Assembly (NCBI RefSeq): GCF_001045555.1
Contig: NZ_LFBU01000002.1
Location: forward strand, 248,001 to 312,000
From: Marinobacter subterrani
GTDB taxonomy: Bacteria; Pseudomonadota; Gammaproteobacteria; Pseudomonadales; Oleiphilaceae
DNA length: 64,000 bases
Reading direction: 5' to 3'
In this document: positions 53,723 to 64,000 of the stretch, piece after piece
How the letters are laid out: each line of letters starts with the position of its first letter
How positions within the stretch are numbered: the first letter of the stretch is position 1
Position numbers and translations under genes: made by a program
The notes under the pieces: generated by a model
The model's input: only the letters and a program-made list of their open reading frames with translations
What the model was told of the DNA's origin: nothing
Database searches by the model: none

Positions 53723-53747
53723 GGAGACAGCTTGATAATGACGTTTG

Positions 53748-55697
53748 TTATACCTTGAAGCGCTCGGCGACCCGCTTGAGATCACTTCCGAGTTGAGCCA
53801 GATCATTGGAGGAAATCGCAATCTGATCGTTGGCGGTGGCGTTCTGGTCGGTCACCTCGCGAATGCTCACCACATTTTCACTGATCTCCTCGGCGACGGA
53901 CGTCTGTTCCTCAACGGCCGTCGCAATCTGATGGTTCATCGACTGGATGGTCGATACCGATTCAGCAATGCTGGATAACGCCTCGCCCGCTGTGCGTGAA
54001 ACCTGAACCGAGGATTCTGCGCTCTTGATGTTATTGTGCATGCTTTCGACGGCGTCTTTTGCGCCTTGCTGGAGGGCATTGACCAGGTTTTCGATTTCAC
54101 CTGTTGACTGGTGGGTCCGTTGCGCCAGTCCACGGACTTCGTCGGCAACGACCGCAAATCCCCGGCCTTGTTCTCCCGCCCTGGCTGCTTCAATGGCGGC
54201 ATTCAGCGCCAGCAAATTGGTCTGTTCGGCGATGTCACGGATCACATCCAGGATGGTGCCGATATTGGCACTGTCGTCCCGAAGTTTGGAGATTAACTCT
54301 GCACTCTGGTTGATTTCTGTGGAAAGCGTTTCGATCCCGTGTATCGCTGTCGTGACAACGTTATGCCCGTCATTGGCCTTGGTATCGGATTCAGACGCAG
54401 CACTGGCGGCCGCTTCGGCGTTTTTTGCCACCTCCTGAATGGTCGCTGTCATCTCGTTCATGGCAGTAGCCACCTGGTCGGTCTGGTCGCGCTGCTGCGC
54501 CGCCCCGGCACTGGTCTGCTCGGTTACGGAAGACAACTCTTCTGCCGAACTGGCAATCTGTGCAATACCATCGGAGACCTCCTTCACCATATGACGAAGG
54601 TTTTCAGTCATCACCTGCATGGCCATCATCAATCTTCCGAGGTCGTCCTTACGGTCGGTGTGGATGTTATTGCTAAGGTCGCCATCAGCGACTTTCCCCG
54701 CATGGTCAACGAGTTGCTCGAGTGGGCGCACAATGGATCGGGTAATCAACAGTGCCGATCCAGTGCCAAACACCAGTGCCACCAGAGTCGCCCCAAACAG
54801 GATGAGCAAGGCATCATCTCTGGTTTTGCTCATTCGTTCCTGTTCAAACCCGAGGGCAGATTTAGCCTTTTCCTGGGCCTCTCGGGCAAGTTCAACGACC
54901 CGGGCCTCATTCTGATTCATAGTCGCCACGTTTTCGGTTAAAGCGCTGAACAGCCCTTCATAGGAACCGAGGGCTTTGTCAAGTTCGCCGATCCTGGCTT
55001 TGGCTGCGTCTGTGTCGGCAAGGCGCGCGAGCTCCGAGGCGCCTTCCTTGATGGCTTCTATTCGCTGAATCAGAGCCGTGGCATCGGCAGGGTCCTCCGC
55101 GATTACGTAGTTTTTTTCAATCCGGCGGGCATCCAGCATCTGGCGGGCCAGCTCGCCGGAACGACGAACCAGACGCAGGCTTTCCCGGGCGTCTGCTTCC
55201 CGGCCTGCTCGGAACTGCTCCTGCGCGCGGGCCTGAAAAAACTGCTCCAGTTGGATGAAGCTTTCGACCGCCTGTCGTGCACTGGCTTCCATCGACTTCT
55301 CGGCGGCTGCTTTTTGCGCCCGTTGTTCAACTATTCGCTGGAACGCTGCCCGATATTCGCCAAGATCTTTGCGGATGACGGCCATGGCATCTTTTTGTTC
55401 AGGATTTTGCAGGATTTTTTGTTCCTGCTCGGCAAGGGCACTGGCCGATTCGATCGCGGCTATGGCGCCTTCGACATAACGAGGCTCATTGCGAAGGAAG
55501 AAATTCTTTTCATTGAATCGAGCCGCGTCGACCAGGCTGTTGATTTCGGAAACGGCCTTGATGTTTTTGTTGCCTTCGAAGAGGTCGTTAAAAGCAGAGT
55601 AAGAGGAGAGCGCTGTACCGGCTATGAGTAAAAGTGTAAATCCGAATGCTGCCAGGAGTTTAACTTTTACAGACGAATTCAATAAAAAGTTTCTCAT
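53748..55697 (-). CDS. HBM-type methyl-accepting chemotaxis protein (second copy)
   Basis: A 649-residue chemoreceptor. Membrane helices lie near 12-32 and 295-315, with a long all-helical periplasmic sensor containing the bimodular motifs [14 protein letters not shown] and [18 protein letters not shown] ([20 protein letters not shown]) and the signalling tip ([20 protein letters not shown]) follow. The domain plan matches the receptor at 29737-31587, and both neighbour an XRE gene and EAL sequences. It lies among acyl-CoA catabolism genes, so an organic-acid ligand is plausible. Confidence 0.9.
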   Translation of the reverse strand: MRNFLLNSSVKVKLLAAFGFTLLLIAGTALSSYSAFNDLFEGNKNIKAVSEINSLVDAARFNEKNFFLRNEPRYVEGAIAAIESASALAEQEQKILQNPEQKDAMAVIRKDLGEYRAAFQRIVEQRAQKAAAEKSMEASARQAVESFIQLEQFFQARAQEQFRAGREADARESLRLVRRSGELARQMLDARRIEKNYVIAEDPADATALIQRIEAIKEGASELARLADTDAAKARIGELDKALGSYEGLFSALTENVATMNQNEARVVELAREAQEKAKSALGFEQERMSKTRDDALLILFGATLVALVFGTGSALLITRSIVRPLEQLVDHAGKVADGDLSNNIHTDRKDDLGRLMMAMQVMTENLRHMVKEVSDGIAQIASSAEELSSVTEQTSAGAAQQRDQTDQVATAMNEMTATIQEVAKNAEAAASAASESDTKANDGHNVVTTAIHGIETLSTEINQSAELISKLRDDSANIGTILDVIRDIAEQTNLLALNAAIEAARAGEQGRGFAVVADEVRGLAQRTHQSTGEIENLVNALQQGAKDAVESMHNNIKSAESSVQVSRTAGEALSSIAESVSTIQSMNHQIATAVEEQTSVAEEISENVVSIREVTDQNATANDQIAISSNDLAQLGSDLKRVAERFKV

Positions 55698-56165
55698 GTT
55701 AGCTGCCTGTTTCGAGAACGGAGGTGACTTTATATTGCGAGCACATGCTGTTGGTTAAGAAACTAGAGTTTCCTCAAAATGTTCTGTTGGATTTACGGAT
55801 CGAAAAGATTACCAAATCGTAGGTATTTGAGGATGGAATGTCGAATTAGCCATTAATTTCAATTGGTTGTTTTTTTTAATATATAAAATAAAAAATAATG
55901 GAATGTGCTCTAAGAGCATACCTGCGTGTTCGATGACGGCGCCTTCATTCTCTATTTTTAATTTTTTATATAAAAATAATGATGGGATATATATTGAAAG
56001 CATTTTTTTAGCGAATTTCTGAGCAATGTCATTGTTTTGTTAAATAGTGTTAATAGTTTTATAAATGATCAGGTCCGGCGGGGGAGCTCAGCATTTTTTC
56101 AGGTCGTCAAAACAGCAACCTGATCGGCCGACGGTTAACTCGATGAAGTAAACGGCACTGCGGAG
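55698..56165. other. AT-rich intergenic region upstream of the second chemoreceptor
   Basis: 470 bp with long A/T runs, mostly at 55850-56060, contrasting with the GC-rich flanks. It should contain the chemoreceptor promoter. A 64-codon open frame at 55809-56003 (minus) is Lys/Ile-rich by composition and has no ribosome site, so I do not call it. The compositional break suggests acquired or relic DNA. Confidence 0.5.
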
Positions 56166-56621
56166 TCAGCGGATATACATGGCCAGATTTTCCACCACAC
56201 ACGCGGGCTTGTCTTCGCCCCGTATTTCCACCGTGGTGCGATAGGTGGCCAGCGTTCGTTGATCATCTATCCTCGACACGTCCAGCAGTTCCATCTTGCT
56301 GCGGATCTGGCCGCCCGATTTCACGGCGGCGGGGAAGCGTAGCTTGTTCAGGCCGTAATTGATGCTGGCGCTCTTGCCCTGCACGTCAATGACCTGCTGG
56401 TTCAGCAGTGGAATCAGGGAGGCGGTCAGATAGCCGTGGGCCACGGTGCTCTTCCACGGTGACTCACGCTCCGCCCGCTCCACATCCAGATGAATCCACT
56501 GGTGGTCACCGGTGGCATCGGCGAAGGCCTGTATCATCTCCTGGGTGATGGTTTTCCAGGGACTGTAGCCAATTACCGAGTCCTTGTGGTGGTCGAGCTC
56601 GTCCAGTTCCACTGTCAGCAT
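56166..56621 (-). CDS. MaoC-like enoyl-CoA hydratase/dehydratase
   Basis: A 151-residue hotdog-fold (R)-hydratase. The catalytic Asp39 and His44 lie in FADATGDHQWIHLD, followed by STVAHGYLTASLIPLL. It adds water across an enoyl-CoA or removes it. Last gene of the ACAD-ACAD-aldolase-MaoC group on the minus strand, 22 bp from the aldolase gene. Confidence 0.88.
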   Translation of the reverse strand: MLTVELDELDHHKDSVIGYSPWKTITQEMIQAFADATGDHQWIHLDVERAERESPWKSTVAHGYLTASLIPLLNQQVIDVQGKSASINYGLNKLRFPAAVKSGGQIRSKMELLDVSRIDDQRTLATYRTTVEIRGEDKPACVVENLAMYIR

Positions 56622-56643
56622 GTCTACGCTCCTGGCAGGTTAG

Positions 56644-57402
56644 TCAGACCGCGTAGCCGGGGCTTTTACTGTCCAGAAGCCGAACCAGCGCCGGCCAGGT
56701 GAGGGCGGCGGCACTGCCGAGCGCCTGAGACTGGTCTGCCGTGGTCTCGATGGCCTGTTCCGATGGCATCCAGGTGGGGCCGCAGCTCTGGGCCTTGACC
56801 TGGATCTCACAGGCTTTCATCAAGAAATACAGGTAGGTAAAGGTCTCTGGCACATCCTTGCCAGCGGTCAGTACGCCATGATTACGCAGGATCATCATGG
56901 ACTTGTCGCCCAGATCCCTGATCAGCCGTTCCCGTTCGTCCAGGTTGAGGGCCACGCCCTCGTAATCGTGGTAGCTCAGATGATTGAGGCACAGCATGGC
57001 GGTCTGGCTCAGGGGCAGCAGGCCGTCCCGGTGGGCGGAGACCGCGACACCATCGGGCGCGTGCAGGTGCATCACCGCGCCGGCGTCTTCCCGGCCCATG
57101 TGCACCGCGCTGTGGATGGTGAAGCCAGCCGGATTGACCCGGCGAAGGCCGCCGGCCTCCACCACCTGGCTATCCCGGTCCACCTTCACCAGTGACGAGG
57201 CGGTGATTTCGTGGAACAGCAGCCCGTAAGGGTTGATCAGAAAGTGATGATCCGGTCCGGGCACCCGGGCGGACAGGTGGGTGAAGATCAGATCGTCCCA
57301 GCCAAACAGGGCGACCAGCCGGTAGGCGGCGGCCAGTTCGGTCCGGACCTTCCATTCGGCTTTTCTCAGATCCTGTTCAGTCGACTGTTCGCTTGTTGTC
57401 AT
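56644..57402 (-). CDS. Class II aldolase/adducin-family protein
   Basis: A 252-residue zinc-dependent aldolase-fold protein. THLSARVPGPDHHFLINPYG marks the N-terminal substrate loop, the zinc histidines are in VMHLHAPDGVAV (about 112-115), and the distal NHGVLTAG His is present. Family members cleave or decarboxylate sugar or keto acids, and several are found as uncharacterised partners of acyl-CoA dehydrogenases. The reaction here is unknown. Co-directional with the two ACAD genes. Confidence 0.82.
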   Translation of the reverse strand: MTTSEQSTEQDLRKAEWKVRTELAAAYRLVALFGWDDLIFTHLSARVPGPDHHFLINPYGLLFHEITASSLVKVDRDSQVVEAGGLRRVNPAGFTIHSAVHMGREDAGAVMHLHAPDGVAVSAHRDGLLPLSQTAMLCLNHLSYHDYEGVALNLDERERLIRDLGDKSMMILRNHGVLTAGKDVPETFTYLYFLMKACEIQVKAQSCGPTWMPSEQAIETTADQSQALGSAAALTWPALVRLLDSKSPGYAV

Positions 57403-57441
57403 TGTTATGTCCCCATTCCCTGAATAACGGTGGTTTGCTGT

Positions 57442-58578
<1,137 letters not shown>

Positions 58579-58588
58579 GGTCGCCTCC

Positions 58589-59785
58589 TTAAAGCCCGAG
58601 AATCATTTTCGACACGATGTTCTTCTGGATCTCGTTGGATCCGCCGAAAATCGACAGCTTGCGGTTGTTGAAGTACTGGGCAGCCAGCGGTGCGGCGTTC
58701 TCGTCGGAGAGGAAGTCGCCGTCGTAGTCCAGGTCCAGTTCCTCTTCCACAAACGGAATGGCATAGGGGCCAATGGCCCGGCGGGCCAGGTCGTTGATGG
58801 TCTGGCGGATCTCGGTACCACGGACCTTGAGCATGGAGCTCTCCGCGCCGGGCATGCCGCCGCCTTCCACCGACGCAATAATGCGCAGGTTGCTGATGCC
58901 GGCCGCCATCAGGTCAATTTCCACCCTGGCAATACGCTGGCTGAAGGCGGCATCCTCAATCAGCGGTTTGCCGTTTTTCAGACGGCGGGCGGCCAGTTGC
59001 TTGAGGTGCGACAGGGCCGCCTTGGACAGGCCGATGCCGGCGAGACCGGTGCGTTCGTAGGTCAGCAGATACTTGGCGTAGGTCCAGCCCTTGTCTTCTT
59101 CGCCCACCAGGTTCTCCATGGGGACTTTGACGTCCTCGAAGAACACCTCGTTCACTTCATGCTCGCCATCAAGGGTGATGATCGGGCGCACGGTGATGCC
59201 CGGGGTGTTCATGTCGATCAGCAGGAAGGAAATGCCTTCCTGGGCTTTCACCTCGGTGTTGGTGCGTACCAGGCAGAAAATCATGTTGGCGTGCTGGCCC
59301 AGGGTGGTCCAGGTCTTCTGGCCGTTGACGACGTAATGGTCACCCTCGCGCACGGCGCGGGTTTTCAGGGAGGCGAGATCCGAGCCGGCGCCTGGTTCGG
59401 AGTAGCCCTGGCACCACCAGTCTTCCCCGCTCAGGATCCGGGGCAGGTATTTCTGCTTCTGCTCCTCGTTACCGAACTTGATGATGACCGGTGCCACCAT
59501 GTTCACCCCGAAAGGAACGGACCGCGGCACGCCATACCGGCAGGACTCTTCGTCCCAGATGTGCTTCTGGACCGGCGTCCAGTTCACGCCGCCGTATTGT
59601 TCTGGCCAGTGGGTGGCGTACCAGCCCTGCGCACCGAGGATCTTTTGCCAGCGCTGATGGTCGGCCTTGGACAGGCGACGGAACCCTTTTACCTTGGCGG
59701 CAAGGTCCGCCGGCAGTTTGTCATCCAGGAACGCGCGGACTTCGTCACGGAAGGCGAGTTCCTCGGCGGTGTAGTTCAAGTTCAT
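58589..59785 (-). CDS. Acyl-CoA dehydrogenase, large/alpha-type subunit of a pair
   Basis: A 398-residue ACAD from ATG 59785 behind GAGAGG. FAD-binding GYSEPGAGSDLASLKT and WTTLGQHANMIF are standard. The C-terminus is KLSIFGGSNEIQKNIVSKMI, with Gly at the position of the MCAD catalytic Glu, so the base must lie elsewhere in the fold, as in some long-branched-chain enzymes. First gene of the ACAD-ACAD-aldolase-MaoC operon. Together with its partner it probably oxidises an acyl-CoA for MaoC hydration. Confidence 0.87.
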   Translation of the reverse strand: MNLNYTAEELAFRDEVRAFLDDKLPADLAAKVKGFRRLSKADHQRWQKILGAQGWYATHWPEQYGGVNWTPVQKHIWDEESCRYGVPRSVPFGVNMVAPVIIKFGNEEQKQKYLPRILSGEDWWCQGYSEPGAGSDLASLKTRAVREGDHYVVNGQKTWTTLGQHANMIFCLVRTNTEVKAQEGISFLLIDMNTPGITVRPIITLDGEHEVNEVFFEDVKVPMENLVGEEDKGWTYAKYLLTYERTGLAGIGLSKAALSHLKQLAARRLKNGKPLIEDAAFSQRIARVEIDLMAAGISNLRIIASVEGGGMPGAESSMLKVRGTEIRQTINDLARRAIGPYAIPFVEEELDLDYDGDFLSDENAAPLAAQYFNNRKLSIFGGSNEIQKNIVSKMILGL

Positions 59786-60169
59786 TGGGTAACCTCTCTT
59801 GCTCTATAGCGAAAACGTATACCGCATAGCAGAATTCCCTAATGATCGAAGATTGGACCGGTGTATGTCAATAAAAATGGAACAAGCGAGGAGTTAAGCA
59901 GAAAAAATGTCATTCCAGATGTTTGTTGAGCGGAGTATGCAGGGAAAGATTTGCTTAATTGCAAACATTGGTACCGCTCTGCAAAACTGTAGACATGAAA
60001 GAATATATCGGTAACGGGTTGCGGTGGCATCTCCGGCCCGGACGCTTTCCGCGGGCAGAGCAACCGGCTCCATTGCACACTTTTAAGATTATTCAGCCTT
60101 GCATCGGGCTCAAAAGACTATATGTTGGTAATAGACGAGCCGTTCAAATAACGATAGCCGATACTTTCT
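59786..60169. other. Intergenic region before the small secreted protein
   Basis: 384 bp between divergent genes. I see no coding frame, hairpin terminator or recognised operator. It should hold promoters for the ACAD operon and for the gene at 60170. No ribosome site precedes the ATG at 60170. Confidence 0.4.
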
Positions 60170-60496
60170 ATGCCGAGTTGTACCATCAACAGAAGTAACC
60201 TGAAGCTCAGCCTGCTGGCGTTGCTGGTTACCGGCCTGCTGGTGCTGTTTGTAAATGGCTCGTCCCACCCGGCACTCGACCCCCAGATTGATGACCACCT
60301 AACCCCGACACTGGTTTCGATTGACGGGTCGGGGGACTCCTCTTCGCCGGACGCCTCTGTCGCCCTGACATCACTGCTTCTGTTTCCGGGCGGGGATTTC
60401 CGGGCGGTATTTTCTGTCGGTCTTGATTTCATCCAGCCACCAACAAGGTTGCTGAGTTACCCGGTTCTGCCCCAAGCGCCTCCACACCTCGCCTGA
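60170..60496 (+). CDS. Small secreted/anchored protein with C-terminal PVLPQAPP motif
   Basis: 108 residues of unknown function. One hydrophobic segment at about 12-31 (LKLSLLALLVTGLLVLFVNG) looks like a signal or anchor. The rest is polar and ends SYPVLPQAPPHLA. The same terminal motif ends the protein at 61321-61632, so the coding call is supported although no good ribosome site is seen. Both flank the CBS-like gene. I do not recognise the family. Confidence 0.6.
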   Translation: MPSCTINRSNLKLSLLALLVTGLLVLFVNGSSHPALDPQIDDHLTPTLVSIDGSGDSSSPDASVALTSLLLFPGGDFRAVFSVGLDFIQPPTRLLSYPVLPQAPPHLA

Positions 60497-60579
60497 TTCT
60501 GACAACCGTCTGACATTAACGGGATTGCTCATGCCTGAGCTGGGCATTCCAACCTGAATTCAGATTCACGAGGTTTACC

Positions 60580-61179
60580 ATGAACAATGTATTCAACGCC
60601 TTGCCCGTGCGGGACCTGGCACGCACCGGCACCTTGCCGACCGCCAAACCGCTGTCGCATATTACTAGTGAAGATTCTGCCGTCCACCTGCTCACCGATT
60701 TTGCCGATCGAAAGCTGTCGATGCTGAATTCCGACATGTCTGTCTCTGAGGCGAGACTCTGGATGAAGCTTGGTGACACCCCCTTCAAGGTTGTGGAGAA
60801 CCAGGCAGGCGACTGCCTGGGGATACTGGCCATCGAGGACGTGAACGGTGAGAAAGCCATGAGTATGGCCCATCGTCAGGGCGTGACCCTGAAAGACTTG
60901 CGGGTGCGGGACATTTTCCGGCCCGTCAGCGAGTTGCCGGCCATTCATTACCGTGACCTGCGGGCGGCGACCGTGGGAGATCTGGTGAGCACGTTCCGTG
61001 AGGTTCATGAGGAATATCTGCTGGTGCTGGATGATAACCGGCACGAGCCGGGCCACGCCTATCTCAGGGGCCTTGTGTGTGCCCGGGAGTTGGTGCAACG
61101 GCTGGATATGACGATCGATCTGGATCACCGTGCAACCAAGTTCTACGAAATTGTGAATGTGGTGCAGGGGGGCTTTTAA
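60580..61179 (+). CDS. CBS-domain-like regulatory protein
   Basis: A 199-residue soluble protein. Two weak CBS-like repeats can be followed: about 25-95 (ADRKLSMLNSDMSVSEARLW, CLGILAIEDVNGEKAM) and 105-185 (LRVRDIFRPVSELPAIHYRD, EEYLLVLDDNRHE). Such pairs often bind nucleotides. It lies between the two small secreted proteins, so a common regulatory role is possible. Partner unknown. ATG 60580 follows ACGAGG. Confidence 0.68.
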   Translation: MNNVFNALPVRDLARTGTLPTAKPLSHITSEDSAVHLLTDFADRKLSMLNSDMSVSEARLWMKLGDTPFKVVENQAGDCLGILAIEDVNGEKAMSMAHRQGVTLKDLRVRDIFRPVSELPAIHYRDLRAATVGDLVSTFREVHEEYLLVLDDNRHEPGHAYLRGLVCARELVQRLDMTIDLDHRATKFYEIVNVVQGGF

Positions 61180-61320
61180 GGAAGGATTGGCTTCGATAAC
61201 AGGGAGTGTCGAAGCCAAATTCATCGGAAAAGACGATGCATAGGATCGAATAAACGGTATTGAACTAAAGTTGTAATGCCGTGACACTACGGCCGACTTT
61301 TGTCATTCCGAAGGACGCCC

Positions 61321-61632
61321 ATGCAGGACGCCCACCAACACATCAGTCTTCTGGTGCTCCGCGTTGTCATTATGCTGGCACTTGGGCTGACTCCCTTGTT
61401 TTCCCCGGCCGCTGACAATAATCTCATGCCCATGGCCTGCGAAGGTGCTTCGTGCGTTCCGCCCACCGATACCCAGGGCGACACCGGTCAGGACGGAGAG
61501 GCCCCGGGGGCGACCCGGCCATATGAAGATGAACGGTACCCCAGCCTTGATCCCTCCGGCATCCCTGGCTTCACCGGATTTGTGCACTGCGCCAGTTTTC
61601 CGGTTTTACCCCAGGCGCCGCCCGTGAGCTGA
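61321..61632 (+). CDS. Small secreted/anchored protein with C-terminal PVLPQAPP motif (second)
   Basis: 103 residues from ATG 61321 behind GAAGGACG. A hydrophobic segment at about 9-30 ends near FSPAADNN, a plausible signal peptidase site. The mature part contains two Cys (CEGASC) and a later Cys. It is Pro/Gly/Asp-rich and ends SFPVLPQAPPVS, the motif shared with the protein at 60170. Unknown function. Confidence 0.68.
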   Translation: MQDAHQHISLLVLRVVIMLALGLTPLFSPAADNNLMPMACEGASCVPPTDTQGDTGQDGEAPGATRPYEDERYPSLDPSGIPGFTGFVHCASFPVLPQAPPVS

Positions 61633-61710
61633 GGGCCATTTATCAGAGCGGCGTGGCAGCCGTTCAACACGTTTTGATTCAAATGACTTCCACCACCTGG
61701 AGGAATTTCA

Positions 61711-63132
61711 ATGGCTATACGGAAGCTGCTGATCGCCAATCGCGGAGAGATTGCGGTCAGGATTGCCCGGGCCTGTAGCGAGCTGGGTATCCGCTCAGTC
61801 GCCATCCACTCGGAGGCTGACGACTACTCCCTGCACGTCAAGAAGGCCGATGAGGCCTATCAGATCAGCAAGGATCCGCTTTCGGGCTATCTGAATCCGC
61901 ACCACATCGTCAATATGGCGGTGGAAACGGGTTGTGATGCGCTGCATCCCGGTTATGGTTTTCTTTCAGAGAACGCGGAGCTTGCTGCCATCTGTGAGCA
62001 GCGGGGCATTACCTTCGTTGGGCCCTCTGCTGATGCCATCGCATCCATGGGCGACAAGACCCAGGCCAGGCAGACCGCCCTGGCGGCCGGTGTGCCGGTA
62101 ACCCCGGGTTCGGAAGGCAACCTCCAGGACGTGGAAGACGCGGTGAAGCAGGCCGCCGACATTGGCTACCCGGTGATGCTGAAAGCCACCTCCGGTGGTG
62201 GCGGGCGCGGCATTCGCCGCTGCGATAACGAAAAGGAACTGCGCCAGAACTATGAGCGGGTGATTTCCGAGGCCACCAAGGCCTTCGGCAGCGCCGAGGT
62301 GTTCCTGGAGAAGTGCATCATCGAGCCCCGGCACATCGAGGTTCAGATTCTTGCCGATACCTACGGCAACGTCGTGCATCTTTATGAGCGTGACTGTTCC
62401 ATCCAGCGTCGTAACCAGAAACTGATCGAGCTGGCGCCGTCGCCGCAACTGGAAGAAAGCCAGCGTGAATACATTGGTGATCTTGCCAAGCGAGTCGCCA
62501 GGCAGTGTGGCTACGTCAATGCAGGCACCGTGGAATTCCTGCTGGATCACGATGGCAGCTTCTACTTCATGGAGATGAATACCCGGGTGCAGGTGGAACA
62601 CACCATCACCGAGGAAATCACCGGGGTCGATATCATCAAGGCCCAGATTCGTATTGCGGCCGGCGAGCCCCTTGGGCTGAAGCAGGAGGACATCTCCTAT
62701 CGGGGCTTTGCCGCCCAGTTCCGGATCAACGCCGAGGACCCGAAGAACGGCTTCCTGCCCAGTTTTGGCCGGATCAGCCGTTATTATTCGGCCGGCGGCC
62801 CGGGTGTCCGTACCGACGCCAACATGTACACCGGCTATGAGATTCCGCCGTACTACGACTCCATGTGCGCCAAGCTGATTGTCTGGGCCATGGACTGGCC
62901 AGAGCTGATCGCCCGTTCCCGCCGTGCCCTGAGGGACATGGGTATTTATGGTGTGCAGACCACCATTCCCTATTACAAACAGATTCTGGAGCATCCGGAT
63001 TTTCAGTCGGCGAATTTCAACACCGGCTTTGTTGAACGGAATCCCCAGTTGCTGGAATACAGCAGCAAGACCCGCCCTGAATCCATAGCCACTGCCATAG
63101 CTGCCGCCATCGCGGCCCAGGCGGGCCTGTAA
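61711..63132 (+). CDS. pycA: Biotin carboxylase subunit of two-subunit pyruvate carboxylase
   Basis: A 473-residue ATP-grasp enzyme that carboxylates the biotin of the partner subunit using ATP and bicarbonate. It has KLLIANRGEIAVRIARACSE at the start, HPGYGFLSEN, the glycine-rich ATP loop KATSGGGGRGIRR, ERDCSIQRRNQKLIE, and the catalytic EMNTRVQVEHTITEEITGVD. Length matches AccC and PycA. The oxaloacetate/pyruvate-type carboxyltransferase gene 20 bp downstream points to pyruvate carboxylase and anaplerotic oxaloacetate synthesis. Confidence 0.9.
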   Translation: MAIRKLLIANRGEIAVRIARACSELGIRSVAIHSEADDYSLHVKKADEAYQISKDPLSGYLNPHHIVNMAVETGCDALHPGYGFLSENAELAAICEQRGITFVGPSADAIASMGDKTQARQTALAAGVPVTPGSEGNLQDVEDAVKQAADIGYPVMLKATSGGGGRGIRRCDNEKELRQNYERVISEATKAFGSAEVFLEKCIIEPRHIEVQILADTYGNVVHLYERDCSIQRRNQKLIELAPSPQLEESQREYIGDLAKRVARQCGYVNAGTVEFLLDHDGSFYFMEMNTRVQVEHTITEEITGVDIIKAQIRIAAGEPLGLKQEDISYRGFAAQFRINAEDPKNGFLPSFGRISRYYSAGGPGVRTDANMYTGYEIPPYYDSMCAKLIVWAMDWPELIARSRRALRDMGIYGVQTTIPYYKQILEHPDFQSANFNTGFVERNPQLLEYSSKTRPESIATAIAAAIAAQAGL

Positions 63133-63152
63133 AAGCATATCGGAGAGATCCC

Positions 63153-64000
63153 ATGACCAAGCGCAAGATTCATGTTACCGACGTTATCCTGCGGGACGCC
63201 CATCAGTCCCTGATTGCCACACGCATGCGCACCGAAGATATGTTGCCGGCCTGTGAGTGGCTGGACCAGGCTGGTTACTGGTCCCTGGAATGCTGGGGCG
63301 GCGCCACCTTCGATGCCTGTGTGCGGTTTCTGAAGGAAGATCCCTGGGAGCGCCTGCGCACCCTGCGCCAGGCATTGCCCAATACCCGCCTGCAGATGCT
63401 GTTGCGGGGTCAGAATTTGTTGGGTTACCGGCATTACGGGGATGATGTGGTTGAAGCCTTCGTCGCCAAGGCCGCGGAAAATGGCATGGACGTGTTCCGC
63501 ATCTTCGATGCCCTGAACGATGTCCGTAATCTGGAAACCAGCATCAAGGCCGTAAAGAAGGCCGGCAAGCACGCCCAGGGCACCATCTGCTACACCGTGA
63601 GCCCGGTACACAACACCGAGGCCTACCTCGATCAGGCCCGTGCCATGGCGGATATGGGCGTCGACAGCATTGCTATCAAGGACATGGCCGGCCTGCTGAC
63701 TCCGGCGGTGACGGCAGATCTGGTGGGTAAACTGAAGAAGAACTTCAATCTGCCCGTGTTCCTGCACTCCCACGCCACCTCCGGCATGGCGCCGATGTGC
63801 CAGTGGGCCGCCATGGAAGCCGGTGTCGACCATATTGATACCGCGCTGTCTGCCTTTGCCGGTGGCACCAGCCATCCGCCCACAGAGTCCCTGGTGGCGG
63901 CGCTGCACGATGCCGGGTACGACACCGGTCTGAATCTTGAGCTGCTGGACCAGGCCACCAGGTACTTCCGCGAAGTGCGCAAGAAGTATCATCAGTTCGA
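63153..64000 (+). CDS. pycB: Pyruvate carboxylase carboxyltransferase/biotin subunit, partial
   Basis: Starts at ATG 63153 behind GGAGAGA and runs off the right edge after 282 codons. The carboxyltransferase TIM barrel is evident from VILRDAHQSLIATRMRTEDM, ECWGGATFDACVRFLKEDPW, LLRGQNLLGYRHY, FRIFDALNDVRN, IKDMAGLL and FLHSHATSG, which supply the metal site Asp, Lys and His residues. The biotin-carrying C-terminus lies outside the window. OadA of a decarboxylase complex is an alternative, but pycA upstream favours pyruvate carboxylase. Confidence 0.88.
   Translation, partial: MTKRKIHVTDVILRDAHQSLIATRMRTEDMLPACEWLDQAGYWSLECWGGATFDACVRFLKEDPWERLRTLRQALPNTRLQMLLRGQNLLGYRHYGDDVVEAFVAKAAENGMDVFRIFDALNDVRNLETSIKAVKKAGKHAQGTICYTVSPVHNTEAYLDQARAMADMGVDSIAIKDMAGLLTPAVTADLVGKLKKNFNLPVFLHSHATSGMAPMCQWAAMEAGVDHIDTALSAFAGGTSHPPTESLVAALHDAGYDTGLNLELLDQATRYFREVRKKYHQF

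Noticed and set aside
55809..56003. A 64-codon Lys/Ile-rich frame in the AT-rich gap
   Set aside because: No ribosome site; amino acid content simply follows AT-rich DNA.

Overview
The window looks like chromosome from a GC-rich marine gammaproteobacterium, most likely Marinobacter or a close relative. This is inferred from protein families and layout: TRAP, NSS and AGCS sodium-coupled transporters, many c-di-GMP and chemotaxis proteins, and CoA-thioester catabolism. No rRNA, tRNA, CRISPR array or prophage was seen.

Layout. 1-1.3 kb: a TonB-energising exbB-exbD-exbD cluster with a likely Fur site. 1.3-7.9 kb: a dCACHE-PAS-PAS-GGDEF cyclase, a TauE/SafE permease, a lytic transglycosylase-like protein, an amidase and an unknown protein. 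8-13.5 kb: a DUF4331 protein, small lipoprotein, TPR protein and HupE/UreJ-like membrane protein, divergent from an ECF sigma factor and its RskA-type anti-sigma factor. 13.5-31.6 kb: HDOD protein, metNIQ, 1-Cys peroxiredoxin, AGCS symporter, CBS protein, S-formylglutathione hydrolase, a degenerate HD-GYP protein, a diguanylate cyclase, MATE and EamA transporters, an Aer-like receptor, an NSS transporter and an HBM-type chemoreceptor.

31.8-41.7 kb is an accessory island. It is bracketed by 49-bp direct repeats (46/49 identical), one of which is the native 3' end of dctM. Inside are an XRE regulator, a degenerate EAL gene split cleanly by an IS21-family element (2,640 bp, 5-bp target duplication), a REC-GAF-GGDEF-EAL protein overlapping a two-domain KaiC-like ATPase gene, and a GAF-EAL protein preceded by a heptanucleotide tandem repeat. 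All non-IS genes look like signalling genes. No KaiA, KaiB or integrase is visible.

41.6-59.8 kb is catabolic: a DctMQP TRAP transporter, two acyl-CoA synthetases, a thioesterase, an ACAD10/11-type dehydrogenase, an SDR, an APH-type kinase, SurE, MaoC, a class II aldolase and a pair of acyl-CoA dehydrogenases. The ACAD-SDR-kinase-ligase set resembles the levulinate/4-hydroxyacid (Lva) route through a phosphorylated acyl-CoA. A second XRE gene, a decayed REC-EAL gene and a second HBM chemoreceptor lie inside this region at 53-55.7 kb. The two XRE genes share their promoter sequence.

60-64 kb: two small secreted proteins sharing a C-terminal motif flank a CBS-like protein, followed by a two-subunit pyruvate carboxylase (pycA, pycB cut by the window end).

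Three long intra-operon hairpins (16.9, 48.4 and 49.3 kb) stand out. Two have unrelated but self-complementary arms around the same conserved core.
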